Assembly: GCA_016648135.1 (NCBI GenBank) | Contig: JADDOH010004276.1 | Location: 177,490 to 241,489, forward strand | From: Agrypnia vestita | Taxonomy: Eukaryota > Arthropoda > Insecta > Trichoptera > Phryganeidae | Length of the DNA stretch: 64,000 bases | Direction: 5' to 3' | Shown: piece after piece, positions 32,060-43,149 of the stretch | Layout of the letters: every line of letters starts with the position of its first letter | Numbering within the stretch: position 1 is the stretch's first letter | Notes under the pieces: model-generated | Seen by the model: the letters and a program-made list of their open reading frames with translations, nothing else | Told to the model about the DNA's origin: nothing | The model's database searches: none | Position numbers and translations under genes: made by a program

Positions 32060-33865
32060 TCTCCAATTTCGCTCCTTCAATGTAAAACTTTCATCGGCAG
32101 TTACCTACGTTCTGTTTGCCAATGAGAATACGTTTTATTTTAGTTATTTTAAGTTCTAACTCAAAAGTGTAGCAAACCGGGACGGATAATTATTCTAAAA
32201 ACTTCATTTAAATTACACTAGTGGGAGGGGGTTTTCAACACTTGTTCCTGGTTGAGAGAGAGAGATTCCCAGGGGGAAGGGGTGAGGTGTGATGTTACTT
32301 ATTTAAGGGTCCTTGAGCAAAACTGCGTGAAACTTGGAACGGAAGGTGTTCAATAGAATACAAATAACGGGGGATTAATCGATTCTCGTTGCAGATGGAG
32401 TGGTCAAGAGGAGAGTGTATGTAGGTACTTTGCGCAGGGTCTTAAAATGGAATGTAACAAATTTCAAAGGATGTAACATTATATAGAGAACATACAGATG
32501 TATAGAAATTTGGTCATAATGTTAAATACTTTCGTGAGCTACCTCGAGTACGCGCCCGTAGTTTCGCCAATGGAGGCTTGGGTTTAAATAAGATGAATGC
32601 ACTAGGCCGTATTTCCATATTATTAGTTAGGGACCAGTGGGAGGTCCGTATTTCGTTTGGAAATTTGCATGTTGCGTGCCTGGCGCCGGGAGAGGAATGC
32701 AAATTAAAGTCGACCCACATTTCCAGACGTCCAGATGTACCGGGTGTTGGTAGCGTTGCCAACACTTCCAGTCTTATTACATCAAATTAATGTTTTTGGA
32801 AATTTTAGTTTAGTCTAACAGCTTCTAAGGCTTCAGGATTCATTCTAGAACAGGGTGGCCTGACAAATATAGTTTAAAATGGGTAAAATTAGGTAATATC
32901 CTACATTTTAAAAATTCCGTTTCTTGATGCATCGTGTATTCAACGGATACACAAGAAGATCCACTACAGGTTCATAGACCATTTCAACTCTGTGCCAGGT
33001 GACTCTGTCTTTTGACACCCTGGCACGAGAGCATGTTGCGTCTACAGACCGCTCCATCTCGGTCTGGGTATCATCGAGGAATCTCAAATAGACCGAGAGA
33101 TCTCCGTCTCTTTGAGATTCCTCGATGAACACAACTTGCTTGTTTTTATGTTCTTACGGGCTCATGATAAGTTATGCTCATCACGACCTTAGCGTTTGTA
33201 CCACGTCAACTAAACCTGACAATTAGGTGACGGCCTGCTGTATCGAAACTCTAACCCTCTCAGGCAGAGTTAAAATGGACATGGGCAAGTCGTATTTCCC
33301 CTCAAACCGACGACAAATGGGCCAAGGAATTAAACTAGAGGTCGTGATCTTTAAATCGACCACTCCAGAATAAGAGTCCAGAAATGACGAAATTATGTCA
33401 ACAAGAAAGTTGGCAGAGATACCTGGCAGTTGATAAAGCATGATAGAGAGCAGTGGAGGTTAAGGAAGGAAATTGACAAGTGCTAGGAAATGGTAAGAAA
33501 AAAATATTGAATACTTTTTAAGACAACATCTAGATATTCCAGCTTCCGAAGGAAAGATTGTGTACCGAAATTTATAGGACATATTTAGGTATTGAAATAA
33601 AAGCGATACCTTATGGATATATTGAGATACATACCCGTATGGTATCCACACGTCAGAGAATCTAGGACATGGATTTAAGCAAGGCGAGAGCGGATAGCGA
33701 AATGACCTAGATGCATCCGGTAAATCATCAACGTGTCCCTCTTGTTAACTCGTTGCCCCCTTGTGCTAAAATTGTATAAATTCTCTAGCTTAAAATAATG
33801 ATGTACCAGTCTGAAGATGGCCGGGAATAAGTTAGGATTGGCAACGAAACATCAATTTCATTAAT
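32060..33865. other. No gene assigned; snap-back palindrome and weak RT-like tail
   Basis: 32230-33000 has no recognisable content. 33230-33480 on the plus strand has HDREQWRLRKE-like residues, a faint reminder of non-LTR C-termini. 33808-33850 shows CTGAAGATGGCC and later AACGAAAC, a decayed version of the Penelope-end motif, directly before the R4 repeat. Confidence 0.3.
33071..33128. repeat. 18-bp-arm snap-back palindrome
   Basis: Arms 33071-33088 and 33111-33128 are exact complements; the inner 22 bases are themselves largely self-complementary around gagagatctc. Confidence 0.85.
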
Positions 33866-34270
33866 TTTTTTTCCCCTGGCGTAATAAAGGGTCCTGATTA
33901 CACAAATGATGTCAAATTTTGGCGCAAGCAAGTTTAAAAGCAGTTATTTTTAGTTTAAAATGAAACATTTTTGACACAAGAAACCATAGAAAATTATCCT
34001 TCCTTATTTTATCCGGTGGAGAAAAGGCCAATTTTGTATTAAAAACAGAGAAAAGCCCTTGGGAACAATAGTCTCCAAATTCAAATTCACAATAATTTTT
34101 TTCTCAGCTAATGCGGGACATTCATTATATTGCATGGCAAGCCGCCGCGGCGTAATGCAGGATCGTATGGTTGACATGAAAGATAATGAATGGGCCCACT
34201 TATGATAAACGTGATTTGGCATATTCTATGAATAAAACAGCTTTTATATGGGCATCTATGGCGTGAAGTA
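33865..34270. mobile_element. Repeat family R4, copy 1
   Basis: Left end TTTTTTTCCCCTGGCGTAAT, then aagggtcctgattac. The right part attctatgaataaaacagc then gggcatctatggcgtgaagt is shared with 59075-59135 in inverse orientation. A GC-rich insert (gccgccgcggcg) lies near 34140. It is non-coding. Confidence 0.6.
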
Positions 34271-34884
34271 TCAATTCGACCTATAATAAGTTAAAGATGC
34301 CATGCGCACTATCGATTTTGTTTTTAATCTACTGTTATATTTTCATTCGTCGAGATATTTTTGAACTTTTTTTGTCATCATTATAATGGATCTTCCACCA
34401 AGAAGTAATCAATTTGAAATTGCGTCATTTCTCTAACGGGGCCTTTTACTTAATTAGTTTCCTTAGTATCATAACTCGTCCGGATTTATAAAATAATCAA
34501 TGAGTTTAATGAATAAGACACGAAAGATGACGTCAGCACTTGTTACTGTCATCCGTTAGTGTCGTCCTAGGTTATAATTAAGAAGTCAATTATTATGAAA
34601 AGGTTGTGTGAAGTTTAATTATTCCACTGTTGTGCTTTTAATAACCCACACTCTGCCATGTTGATATAACCGACCCTAATTGTGAAAATATTACTGGACA
34701 CTAGAAATATAGAAATATTTCTAATCTAAACATGATCAAACACATAATTTCGCCTACCAAGGCGTATATTTTTCATACACTTACAAATATCATCGACTGT
34801 ACAAATGGAAAGAAAGTGGAATGTACTTTGCAGGATCGATCTCACTGCTTTTCTCAAAAGTAAATTTAAATCTTTAATGGTTCA

Positions 34885-35240
34885 ATCATAAGAATTCCAA
34901 TCGAACACGTCAATTATAATCAACTTCTTACTCAGACAGGTATAATTAAACTTAGCGACAGACACATTATTGCTGATCTCATATATTTACACAAAAATAT
35001 TTATTCTTATAACTTGGATTCTCCGGAATTCTTATCATCCATATCTTTTCACATACCGGTCAGAAATACCCGGTCACAAGCATTCTTTCACAGCAATAAA
35101 AGCAAGACTTCTTACCAAAAATACTCCACGATCAACAGATTTTCCACCCTAGGAAATGAGTATGCACGAAATGCAGATTTTCTCAGCGCTAACTTAATTC
35201 ATTAGCGAAATCTTTTTACCGTTAATTTATTTGATTAAAT
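34885..35240 (+). pseudogene. Non-LTR retrotransposon C-terminal region
   Basis: The plus-strand frame reads LSDRHIIADLIYLHKNIYSY, then SPEFLSSISFHIPVRNTRSQ, FFHSNKSKTSYQKYSTINRF and STLGNEY. This is the familiar C-terminal segment after the RT domain in insect Jockey/Crack-like elements (R-x-x-x-D-L-x-x-L-H-K, then P-x-R-x-x-R-x-x-x-x-F, then N-R). The frame is open over at least 90 codons. The RT domain is absent. Confidence 0.65.
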
Positions 35241-35627
35241 TTTGTTAATGTTATTTAACATACAATAATGTTGTTAATATATGAATACATGTCTTTGTTC
35301 ATACTAATACACATTTTATTATTGTCTTTACTTTACTGTGGAAATTCACATCGATTTCATTGTATTTTTCTTATTTTATTTCAATTTATTTGTTGTAGAA
35401 TTTACTATACGTACAATAAGATAAGTTTGACAAAGTATATTTCTCATAAATACCCGGTACATACACAATATAAAAATTAAACTTGGGTGGTTTATTCATC
35501 CGACCAGTATTTGTACAGTTGGGTATTGTTGGAAGGTTTTCGTCCGCTAGACTCAACCTTTACATAAATTCTAAAAGTGTGCGATGTTATTTAAAAAAAT
35601 AGTTTTTAATTTTAGTATACAGGGTGT

Positions 35628-36065
35628 AACAGAGCTAGTCTACAATACCACAATCTTCTTGTCTAAATTATTAGTTGAAAATGTTGTAACATCAATGTCC
35701 TAATATCAATATTATACAGATAAATAACTTCAAATTTATTAAGATAAATTATAGAAATTTCAGAGTCAAAGCTATTTATATATGAGAAACGTGTATGGAA
35801 GTAATTTTATACGATGGTCCAGGGCTTAAAACCTGTATGAGCTGGCTTAAGTGATCAATCTACATAATGTAACGTTCACCAATTCCACCGTAAGAACATC
35901 CACACATTATCAAATTTTTGAAAGTTCTACAAACATGTTTAAATTCTAGGAACCTTCAGTATATATTCATTGGTCGATGCTAGAGACATCTGTAATCTTT
36001 TCATATTAACAAGTTAGTATACATAGATTTCGCAGCTAGTAATGATACCTCTATATTTTAAAGTG
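35628..36065. repeat. Repeat family R7
   Basis: Starts TACAGGGTGTAACAGAGCTA then gtctac, a terminus seen in inverse orientation at 20560-20598 and 27344-27372. 35795-35885 resembles 21145-21245. No frame. Confidence 0.5.
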
Positions 36066-36246
36066 GAGTATTGGCAATATTATTTTTAATGTATATATGA
36101 TATCTTCCGAATTATTTCACATATCTTCTAGAATCGGTATTTTTTATTTATTAACTCCTTTCATACATCATTATATATATATATATATTTCAAGGATATT
36201 TATATATATAAATATGTTCTAAGAACAAAGTTCCTGGATTTTGTCT

Positions 36247-36605
36247 ATGAAAAATTTTAAACATGAAAAATTCATTCCCTTTAATACAAGTCAAATTAAA
36301 TAATAAAAACCTTCCAATTCCAGTTGGAAAACATTCCATTTGGAATTTATGCAGGGTTTTCATCATTTTATTTAACTTGTATTGAAATGAATGAATTTTT
36401 CGTAATCGATATAAGTTACTGTAATAAGATTCCAACGTTTAACAAAAAATTAGTCAAAAATATCGAAAAATTTGATGTTGCATATTTCCATAACTATTGA
36501 TATTAGGTCATGGTTGCTCCAACTTTTTCGACTCATAATCGAGGCAGGAATATGGTCCTGCAAGGTTATTCGTGTTTTCCAAATAAGCTTATATACAAAG
36601 TGCAC
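36247..36605. repeat. Fold-back repeat R1, asymmetric copy
   Basis: Right arm complete relative to 24775-25272 (aacttgtattgaaatgaatg, ataactattgatatt, aggcaggaatatggtcctgc, tttccaaataagctt). Most of the left arm is missing. Confidence 0.65.
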
Positions 36606-36634
36606 GAGTGTTACACATTTATCTGTACCTATAA

Positions 36635-37140
36635 AACTCAATGTCTGTCTGTCAGTCTGTTCTCTATACAAATCTATACCGTTCATCCGATTTGATTCAA
36701 ACTTTGCATACTTATGCTTTAGGACTCGGCGGGTAACATAGGCGACACTTCCCCCTATTATTATACCCCTTCCCCTCCCCATGATATATTTTCGATGCAA
36801 ATCTGTACCGTTTGATCGATCGGACTCAAAATTTGGAAACTTATTCTTAAGGTCTCTGTGGGTAACATATGCGACATTTCCCCGCTATTCTTTTAACCCT
36901 TCCCCTCCCTGATATATTTTCCATGCTAATCTGTACTGTTTGACCGACTGGACTCAAAATTTGTAAACTTTTTCTTTAGGACCCGGCGGGTAACATCCCT
37001 CCCCTTTTACCTTTTCTCCTCCCCCTGATATATTTCGGATGCAAATCTACACCTTCGAATCAAACCTTTGTTTACCCCCACAAATTTATTTTCAACTTAA
37101 ACCTTAACCCGTGCGACGCCGGGTACGAACAGCTAGTTTT
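36635..37140. repeat. Degenerate tandem repeat ending in an ACAGCTAGT-type terminus
   Basis: Three to four units of about 125-150 bp, each with ctgtaccgtttgat, gactcaaaatttg, cggcgggtaacat, cccttcccctccc and gatatatttt. The array starts with tgtctgtctgtcagtctg and ends with cgtgcgacgccgggtacgaa then cagctagtt. This layout occurs at the end of a very widespread animal dispersed repeat of uncertain class. Confidence 0.6.
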
Positions 37141-37689
37141 TAATAAATGTTCATACAAAAAGATAATGCGATTTAGAATGCTTTAGAATCAGAAAAAAAC
37201 AGCAGGTAGCTAATATTCACCTATCCTCTTTCACTCGAAGTTCTCTCTCCTTCTCTCTGAACCGAAGCTGGCTAAATTGGAGCGTCGGCTAACGTCGGCG
37301 ACTAACAAAAGTCAATTACCAAATGGTAACCCGCACATGTAGTTCATAACAATGAAATTTTAATGACTTCCTGCTCCTCGGAGCTCGCCATTAACCCGCG
37401 AGTGAGTCTTCATCCCCTAGTGCGCCGACAATAGAGAGGCCATAGAGAATAATCGCTTCTGACCAAAGTTCCCTGAAAGCTGTGCGGGTGTGCGCGCGAA
37501 CACCATTCGGTGTCATACCGCTCAAAAATATATACTTTTATTCATTTGCCCACTTCAAAGGTTTGCGATCAAGTAGTAGTGTACTGATTTGCCATACAAG
37601 TTCATCGAAATTTCGGACATCGAACCACTTTCTGAGATTATGCGGCCATGATAAGGGAGGGTCTATAAACCGCATGGCTCCATTTTTAA

Positions 37690-37955
37690 TCCCTTTCTTT
37701 TAACTCGTAGCGTCTGCTCGTCTACCGAAAAAACTTTGGATCGATTTTTAACTCTTTTCCCGTGATTAAATCGAGCTGAAACTTTGCAGACAGACTTTTG
37801 GCGACATATTTTCGTTTAAATTTTTAAAATAATTATAGTATAATTATAATTATTTTGTAGCGTCGCCAGACTCGAGCCCGACGCGTGGGGTAGGCGCGGA
37901 ACCTGTTTCAACTAGTAAATGAGAAAGGGAGTATAATAAATACTTGGTTTTTATG
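37690..37955 (-). mobile_element. MITE family R2, copy 3
   Basis: Same orientation as copy 2. Blocks ctttcttttaactcgtagcg, ggatcgatttttaactctttt and gagaaagggagtataataaa are present. Confidence 0.65.
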
Positions 37956-38154
37956 GGTTCATCCCTCCATGTAGCCCTAACGTGGCTTCTACCTTGACCC
38001 CCCACCCCCCCGAGCTGGTATTCCTATTTTTTTTTTGTACAACAAATGCATTCAATATTATTAATATTTATAATATTTAAAGCATTATCTTTGTGGTTAG
38101 ACATTTTGACAAAATGTTATTTATGTTAGTACTTGTATATAACCGCAAAAAATT

Positions 38155-38310
38155 ACTTTTTTGTCTACCGGTTTCGAGAAGTGACCCGTCTCTTCGTCAT
38201 GACATCTACTACACTAGCATATAATATCACTACACACCACAACCATAGTATTATTTACACACCTACAACTTCACAAAATACTCTTCACGGGAGTGTTACT
38301 CTAACTAAAG
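38155..38310 (-). repeat. Single arm of the fold-back at 7235-7510
   Basis: Shares ctaccggtttcgaga, gacccgtctcttcgtca and ctacactagcatataat-like sequence with the left arm of 7235-7510. On the minus strand: ATGACGA, A, stem GAGA/TCTC, GAAACCGG. The partner arm is missing. Confidence 0.55.
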
Positions 38311-38319
38311 GCCAACTTG

Positions 38320-39760
38320 CACTAAATTTTTAAAAAGGATTAAGAATTTGAGTAGCAAAGAAAAAGAGATGGTTTGTGTTGCTGACAAACTCAAGATTTG
38401 TCAATACCCCCTATAGACTCCACCTGTCTCCCTCTCTCCTCTATTCAAATTCATAATTCTTTTTGATAAGAAATGTAGTGCATGTGAGGAGTATTTCCAA
38501 GCTAAATTAGAAGCAGAAGTTTTTAATAAACAGAAACCATTTGCAACATGCAGGCAATCTTAAAATACATCGTTATCCAAATTCAAGGATTTGACTTCCT
38601 TCTGAAACTGCTCGTATTTTGAAAGGTTTTTTTCTTGAAATTTGTTTTGTGGCAACAATATGTTGTACCTACCATTTAACTGCCAAGTATGTATAGTGAT
38701 GTTGTGCCATGGTGGTTCTCACAGATTTTATTATAATTTTTTTCCTTTGTTCTATATCTATTACTTATACCGTCTGAAGGGTGGGATTTATTTATGTAAT
38801 AATGTTTATAAGTTTGGCATAGGGCGTTAGTTTTTTATAATGTTGTAAGAGATGGTACCTTAAAATCTTGAAATTTATGTACAGTAGAGAAGTCATAATG
38901 TTTTTTTTAGAATGGTTTTAATGATAATTCTTTGTATTATAATTATTAATGGCTGTACGGTGGAGTAAGCCCCTCCCCACACAATAATACCATTCTGTAA
39001 GGGAGACTGCACCAACGCGTAATACTCCATTTTAATATAACTCTTGTTCAATAAATTGCGTAAATTATAGATAGAAATAGAATAGAATAGAAAAAGAAAA
39101 AAAATAGAAAAACATAGATAAGTTTTCTTAATCGTTCCACCGTCAAATTGACATGGTTTCACCATTTAAGGCTGGACATTAATTGCAAATGCATATTAAG
39201 GCGTTTTTTTTACGAAAATTTGGGTTTTTATTGTTAATTTATATCAGATTGTATATTCTAGACTGCAATTTTTCAAGAACAATAACTTAGGTAAATCCTT
39301 TTTTATTATATAAAAGTAAGAAACTGAACATTATTTATAATAATTAAGAAAATATAAGCATTAGTCGACAGGCCGCGGCCAAAAAATTCGTTTTTAGTGT
39401 CCTAGGCAGAACAAAGTTTTAAGGAATATTTATATGTACGCATAATATGTTTTTTTTATACATATAAAGCTTACTTCACTATCTTGAATCCGTGCTTAGA
39501 TAATTAAGAAATGTTTAACACTAATAAAGTTACAATGTTTTAAATTTGCAAGAAATTTTTACGTTTTTTACTGATTTTAAAACGCTTTTTATTCATATAA
39601 AGAGATGATTTTAAACAGTATATTCTATTTATTTCCGTATTTTGAGGCTTTACTCACTAGAATTTTTTTTTATTAAAAACACCTTAATTATTATTTAAAA
39701 ATAAAAATTCCAAAGTATGAAAAGTGCCGTTAAATGACTCCGCCATCAACGGCAATCTGT
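38320..39760. other. No gene assigned
   Basis: AT-rich. 38455-38560 (+) contains CSACEEYFQAKLEAEVFN in an interrupted frame, not identifiable. The rest has nothing recognisable. Confidence 0.4.
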
Positions 39761-39765
39761 TTTAA

Positions 39766-40339
39766 GCCATGTATTCACTAGGGGACAAATCGCGAAACAT
39801 TCCGCTCGACATGTCGCATCAACATCTACGCTCATGTTTCGGGGACAATGACGCGGTCATTTGACGTGTACACACCGGGACTCGCATATCTTGTCGCGGA
39901 AATGTCATCCGATGAGGTTATGGATGACAGCTGCGGTATCTCATTTGGCGAAAACGGGGTTACGCGCAATTCGAAATGTTTTTTTGGGTCGCAATTTCAA
40001 ATTAACGAGGTTTTATGTAGTAAATTGAATATTCTTAAAAACAAGGTCCTTTTTACAAATAATTATTGTTTTCCAGACGTCGCGGAAATGTGTCGTCTTT
40101 ACAGATACAGCGCATTGCGTATTCACTTGTAAACATACCACGTGGTACTGACGCTCCGCGGTATGTTGCAGTGAGTACGCTCGGGTACCGTGCGCATGGC
40201 AACGTTGCCACGGCACGTAGAAATGCCGCGCTATGTTGTGCGCGAGGTCGCGGAACAGTGCACGACGTTGCAACGTCACGTAGACTCTATGCCGCGCGTG
40301 CTGTTGAGGGACAATTTGTCCCCTAGTGAATACATGGCT
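39766..40339 (+). mobile_element. PIF/Harbinger-type non-autonomous element
   Basis: Exact inverted ends of about 25 bp: AGCCATGTATTCACTAGGGG, then acaaat at the left and the complement at the right. TTA lies outside both ends, the 3-bp duplication typical of PIF/Harbinger (boundaries within one base). It is about 574 bp long and GC-richer than the flanks. It contains a 94-codon frame (39848-40132) with MSSDEVMDDSCGISFGENG, possibly the start of an accessory or transposase ORF; no DDE motifs remain. Confidence 0.75.
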
Positions 40340-40344
40340 TTATA

Positions 40345-41050
40345 ACGACATTATTGGCACATTTCATAATTTAGTGACTCGGTTCTGCCCCTCCCTGCCC
40401 TCACGTAGCCCAACATAGCATTTTGCCGAATCCTCGTCCCTTGATCAAGTCACGTGGTTTATGGACGCTCTGCTTTCTTCCCCCGCATAGAGAGTTGTAA
40501 ATAGATCGTACTTTTCTTATGGAGAATGTATTATGTTTAGTAACCGAAGTATTCAGCTTTCCTTTGTTTGATCGTTGTTACCTATCATGTCACTTTACAT
40601 ATTCATGCATCATAGTTCATCTTCATTGGTAATGAACTAACCCATTGGATCTTTAGCATTCCCGATGTATCTACAAGGCATAGAATATATTTTTGAATAG
40701 CATACTTAATAGCATACATAGTTTAAGATTATGCGCGTGCGTACTATGCGTGATTTTTGACGTACGCCATAAAAATCGTTTTAATTATTTTTTTTACATT
40801 GTAGTATCGGTAACGGCTTATTATACACAATCCATGACATAGTATTCCAGATACATCACCTACCTTTCCATCTAGCCTGTTGCATATAAAGTTAAGTTAT
40901 ATTATTATTTCAGATGTAGAAAACAAATTTAATGCCAAATTCATTTACGGTTGCGGCTAACAATGATCCAGAAAAAAATAAAATTACTTCCGACGTGTAG
41001 AAGTGTGAACTACTAGACTTGAGAACAACTGGATGAGATTTTTACTAGTT
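40345..41050. other. No gene seen
   Basis: Mixed composition, no open frame of note and no repeat shared with the rest of the window. It would be the upstream region of the candidate exon at 41570. Confidence 0.4.
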
Positions 41051-41051
41051 G

Positions 41052-41539
41052 AAACGGTTCTTTGTATAGTGAATGGTATCCACCGCTAACCCAAGACCGT
41101 TTTAAGAGTAAAAGCTTCCTTATCGGTCCTACTCAATTGTCTCCAGATTGTCATTTTTTTAATACTACTTTGCAAGACCGCCGTGGGACTGCAAGGCCGC
41201 AGAAACAAACCATTCACCGTCCCTACCGTGAAATAAGTCTTTATTAAAAAAAATGTACAAGAAATAAAAAAAACAATAGTCGTATAACTTAAACATAAAA
41301 CACAAATGAAATCATAAGTAAAACAAAACTAAACGAATTAAATGCAATTAAAGAATTAAATACAATTAAAAGTTAAATACAATTAAAAGTTAAACTAAAG
41401 TAAATGAAAGTAACACTAACAAGATAACTAAAGAAAAGTCCCACGGTGGCGGCAGTGGATGGCTTGCCGTCAGACGACGAAAAATATTTCGTTCGATTAA
41501 CAAAAAAAAAAAAAACTCGAACAAACGGTTCTTTGTATA
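41052..41539. mobile_element. Retro-insertion with 17-bp target-site duplication
   Basis: AAACGGTTCTTTGTATA occurs exactly at 41052-41068 and 41523-41539. Between them lie 454 bp ending in a poly-A run (41501-41513) close to the right duplication, the hallmark of target-primed reverse transcription. Inside, gccgtgggact (about 41180) and agtcccacggtggc (about 41435) are inverted, and 41225-41420 is an A-rich tract with repeated aattaaatacaattaaaag. No ORF. It could be a SINE or a processed transcript. Confidence 0.6.
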
Positions 41540-41569
41540 AATAATGGTGGTCTTGTTCAGTTATCCGAG

Positions 41570-41740
41570 ATGATGGGGCCCGTGGAGCTGGGCGCCCTGG
41601 CGGCCGCCGCGCTCGTGGCCGGCGCCGCCCTGCTGCTGCTGCTGGGCCGCTACTGCACCAGGCTGTGCTCCCCGCGGGCCAAGAGCTGGCCCTCCGCTCT
41701 GGAGGACGACAGGTCTCCGCTGTTTGCCGTGCCCTATAAG
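41570..41740 (+). CDS. Candidate first coding exon of a host membrane protein
   Basis: The exon begins with tandem ATGs (MMGPVELGALAAAALVAG), continues with a leucine stretch (AALLLLLG) forming one N-terminal membrane segment (about residues 7-26), then a cysteine-containing basic edge RYCTRLCSPRAK and a cytosolic start ending FAVPYK. It stops after 57 codons at AAG followed by GTTGGT, a plausible splice donor in phase 0. It is strikingly GC-rich against an AT-rich background, unlike the transposon remnants. A short lumenal end, one anchor and juxtamembrane cysteines recall synaptotagmin-like proteins, but that is only a guess. No further exon was found in the window. Confidence 0.45.
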
Positions 41741-41910
41741 GTTGGTTCCATTACTCATTTATTCCAAAGACGCTTATTATTGGGACATTGTCTACCCAGA
41801 ACACGCAAAACGAACTGAATGGGACCGCGCGAATGCGAATCTTAAGATCACAATTATAAACTGAATATTATAAACAACTGAAATAACTTGCAACTTGTGT
41901 ATTTATTCAG

Positions 41911-42399
41911 CAATTATTAAGTTAACATCGCTGTGGACTGCGTGACATCAGTGTGTGAAAGCAATAATTAAGTTAACAACGCTGTGGACTGTGTGACATC
42001 AGTGTGTGAAAGCAATAATTAAGTTAACATCGCTGTGGACTGCGTGACATCAGTGTGTGAAAGCAATTATTGAGTTAACATCGCTGTGGACTGCGTGACA
42101 TCAGTGTGTGAAAGCAATAATTAAGTTAACATCGCTGTGGACTGCGTGACATCAGTGTGTGAAAGCAATAATTAAGTTAACATCGCTGTGGACTGCGTGA
42201 CATCAGTGTGTGAAAGCAATTATTAAGTTAACATCGCTGTGGACTGCGTGACATCAGTATGTGAAAGCAATAATTAAGTTAACAACGCTGTGGGCTGTGT
42301 GACATCAGTGGGTGACAGCAATAATTAAGTTAATAACGCTGTGGACTGTGTGACATCAGTGTGTGACAGCAATTATTAAGTTAACATCGCTGTGGAATG
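41911..42399. repeat. 51-bp minisatellite, about 9.6 copies
   Basis: Units start at 41911, 41962, 42013, 42064, 42115, 42166, 42217, 42268, 42319 and 42370, with no length variation. The unit contains aagttaacatcgctgtggac then gtgacatcagtgtgtgaaag. Substitutions are few (atcgct/aacgct, gcgtg/tgtg), so the array is young or homogenised. It lies in what would be the first intron after 41740. Confidence 0.95.
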
Positions 42400-42511
42400 T
42401 AGACAATTGCTGTATGAATACAGTCGTCCAGTGGTAGAGTAGTATCGAGAGGCTGATAAATCGCCATAAAACCCACTAGTCCGAAAAAATTAGTCAAAAA
42501 ATAGTGGTAGG

Positions 42512-43149
42512 TTTACAATAATTCGCATAGAGCTGAAAATTAGTACAGATCTTGGGTACACTATTACAATTAAAATTTCAAAAGCCCCACCAATCTTACG
42601 TCAGCTAAACAAGTTATTCAAGATCAAAAATCGAAATTATCGTTTTTTATTTTCCTGGTAAACGGTAAGTTTTATCATAAAAAGAGATCAGATATAAATT
42701 ATAGAGCATTCAATTCTCTACAAATATTATTCCTATACTTTTTTCCTAAAAAACACCATTTCTGAAATATCGCGATTCTTAAATATGAAGAAGTCGTATT
42801 CTAAATAAAAATAAAATCCCTACCACCTGGCGATGCGCTTAGGCGTGCATATTATGCAGAATACGTCTTCTTCAACTTTTTGAAACGCGATATCTCAAAA
42901 ATGGTGATTCTTATGGAAAAAAGTATAAAGATAATAATTGTAGATAGTTGTATGATCTACAATTTATATCCAATCTATTTTCATCAATAAAACTTACCGT
43001 TTACCATAATAATCCAAAAAGAACCCGATAATTTCGAGCTTTGTTCTAAAATAAATTTTTAGCAGTATTTGTAGAATTTTTGAAATTTTGTTTGTAATAG
43101 TGTACCCAAGATCTGTACTAATTTTCAGCTCTATGCGAATTATTGTAAA
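42512..43149. mobile_element. Fold-back element R8, arms near 280 bp
   Basis: The outermost 55 bases of both arms match exactly in inverse orientation (tttacaataattcgcatag, agctgaaaattagtacagat, cttgggtacactatt). Matches continue with divergence (aaacggtaagtttt, aaaaagtata, gaatacgtcttcttc) to a short centre near 42810-42850. It is non-coding with no second copy in the window. Confidence 0.8.

Noticed and set aside
33230..33480. Non-LTR C-terminus
   Set aside because: Only a short HDREQWRLRKE-like match in an interrupted frame; too weak to call.
38455..38560. Cysteine-pair zinc-finger-like peptide
   Set aside because: Single C-x2-C in an interrupted frame, no second metal-binding pair.
41561..41758. 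Minus-strand frame opposite the candidate exon
   Set aside because: Shadow of the GC-rich plus-strand exon; glutamine/glycine-rich translation is a by-product of its codon pattern.
41911..42399. CRISPR or coding repeat
   Set aside because: Direct head-to-tail 51-bp units with no spacers; stops occur in the reading frames.
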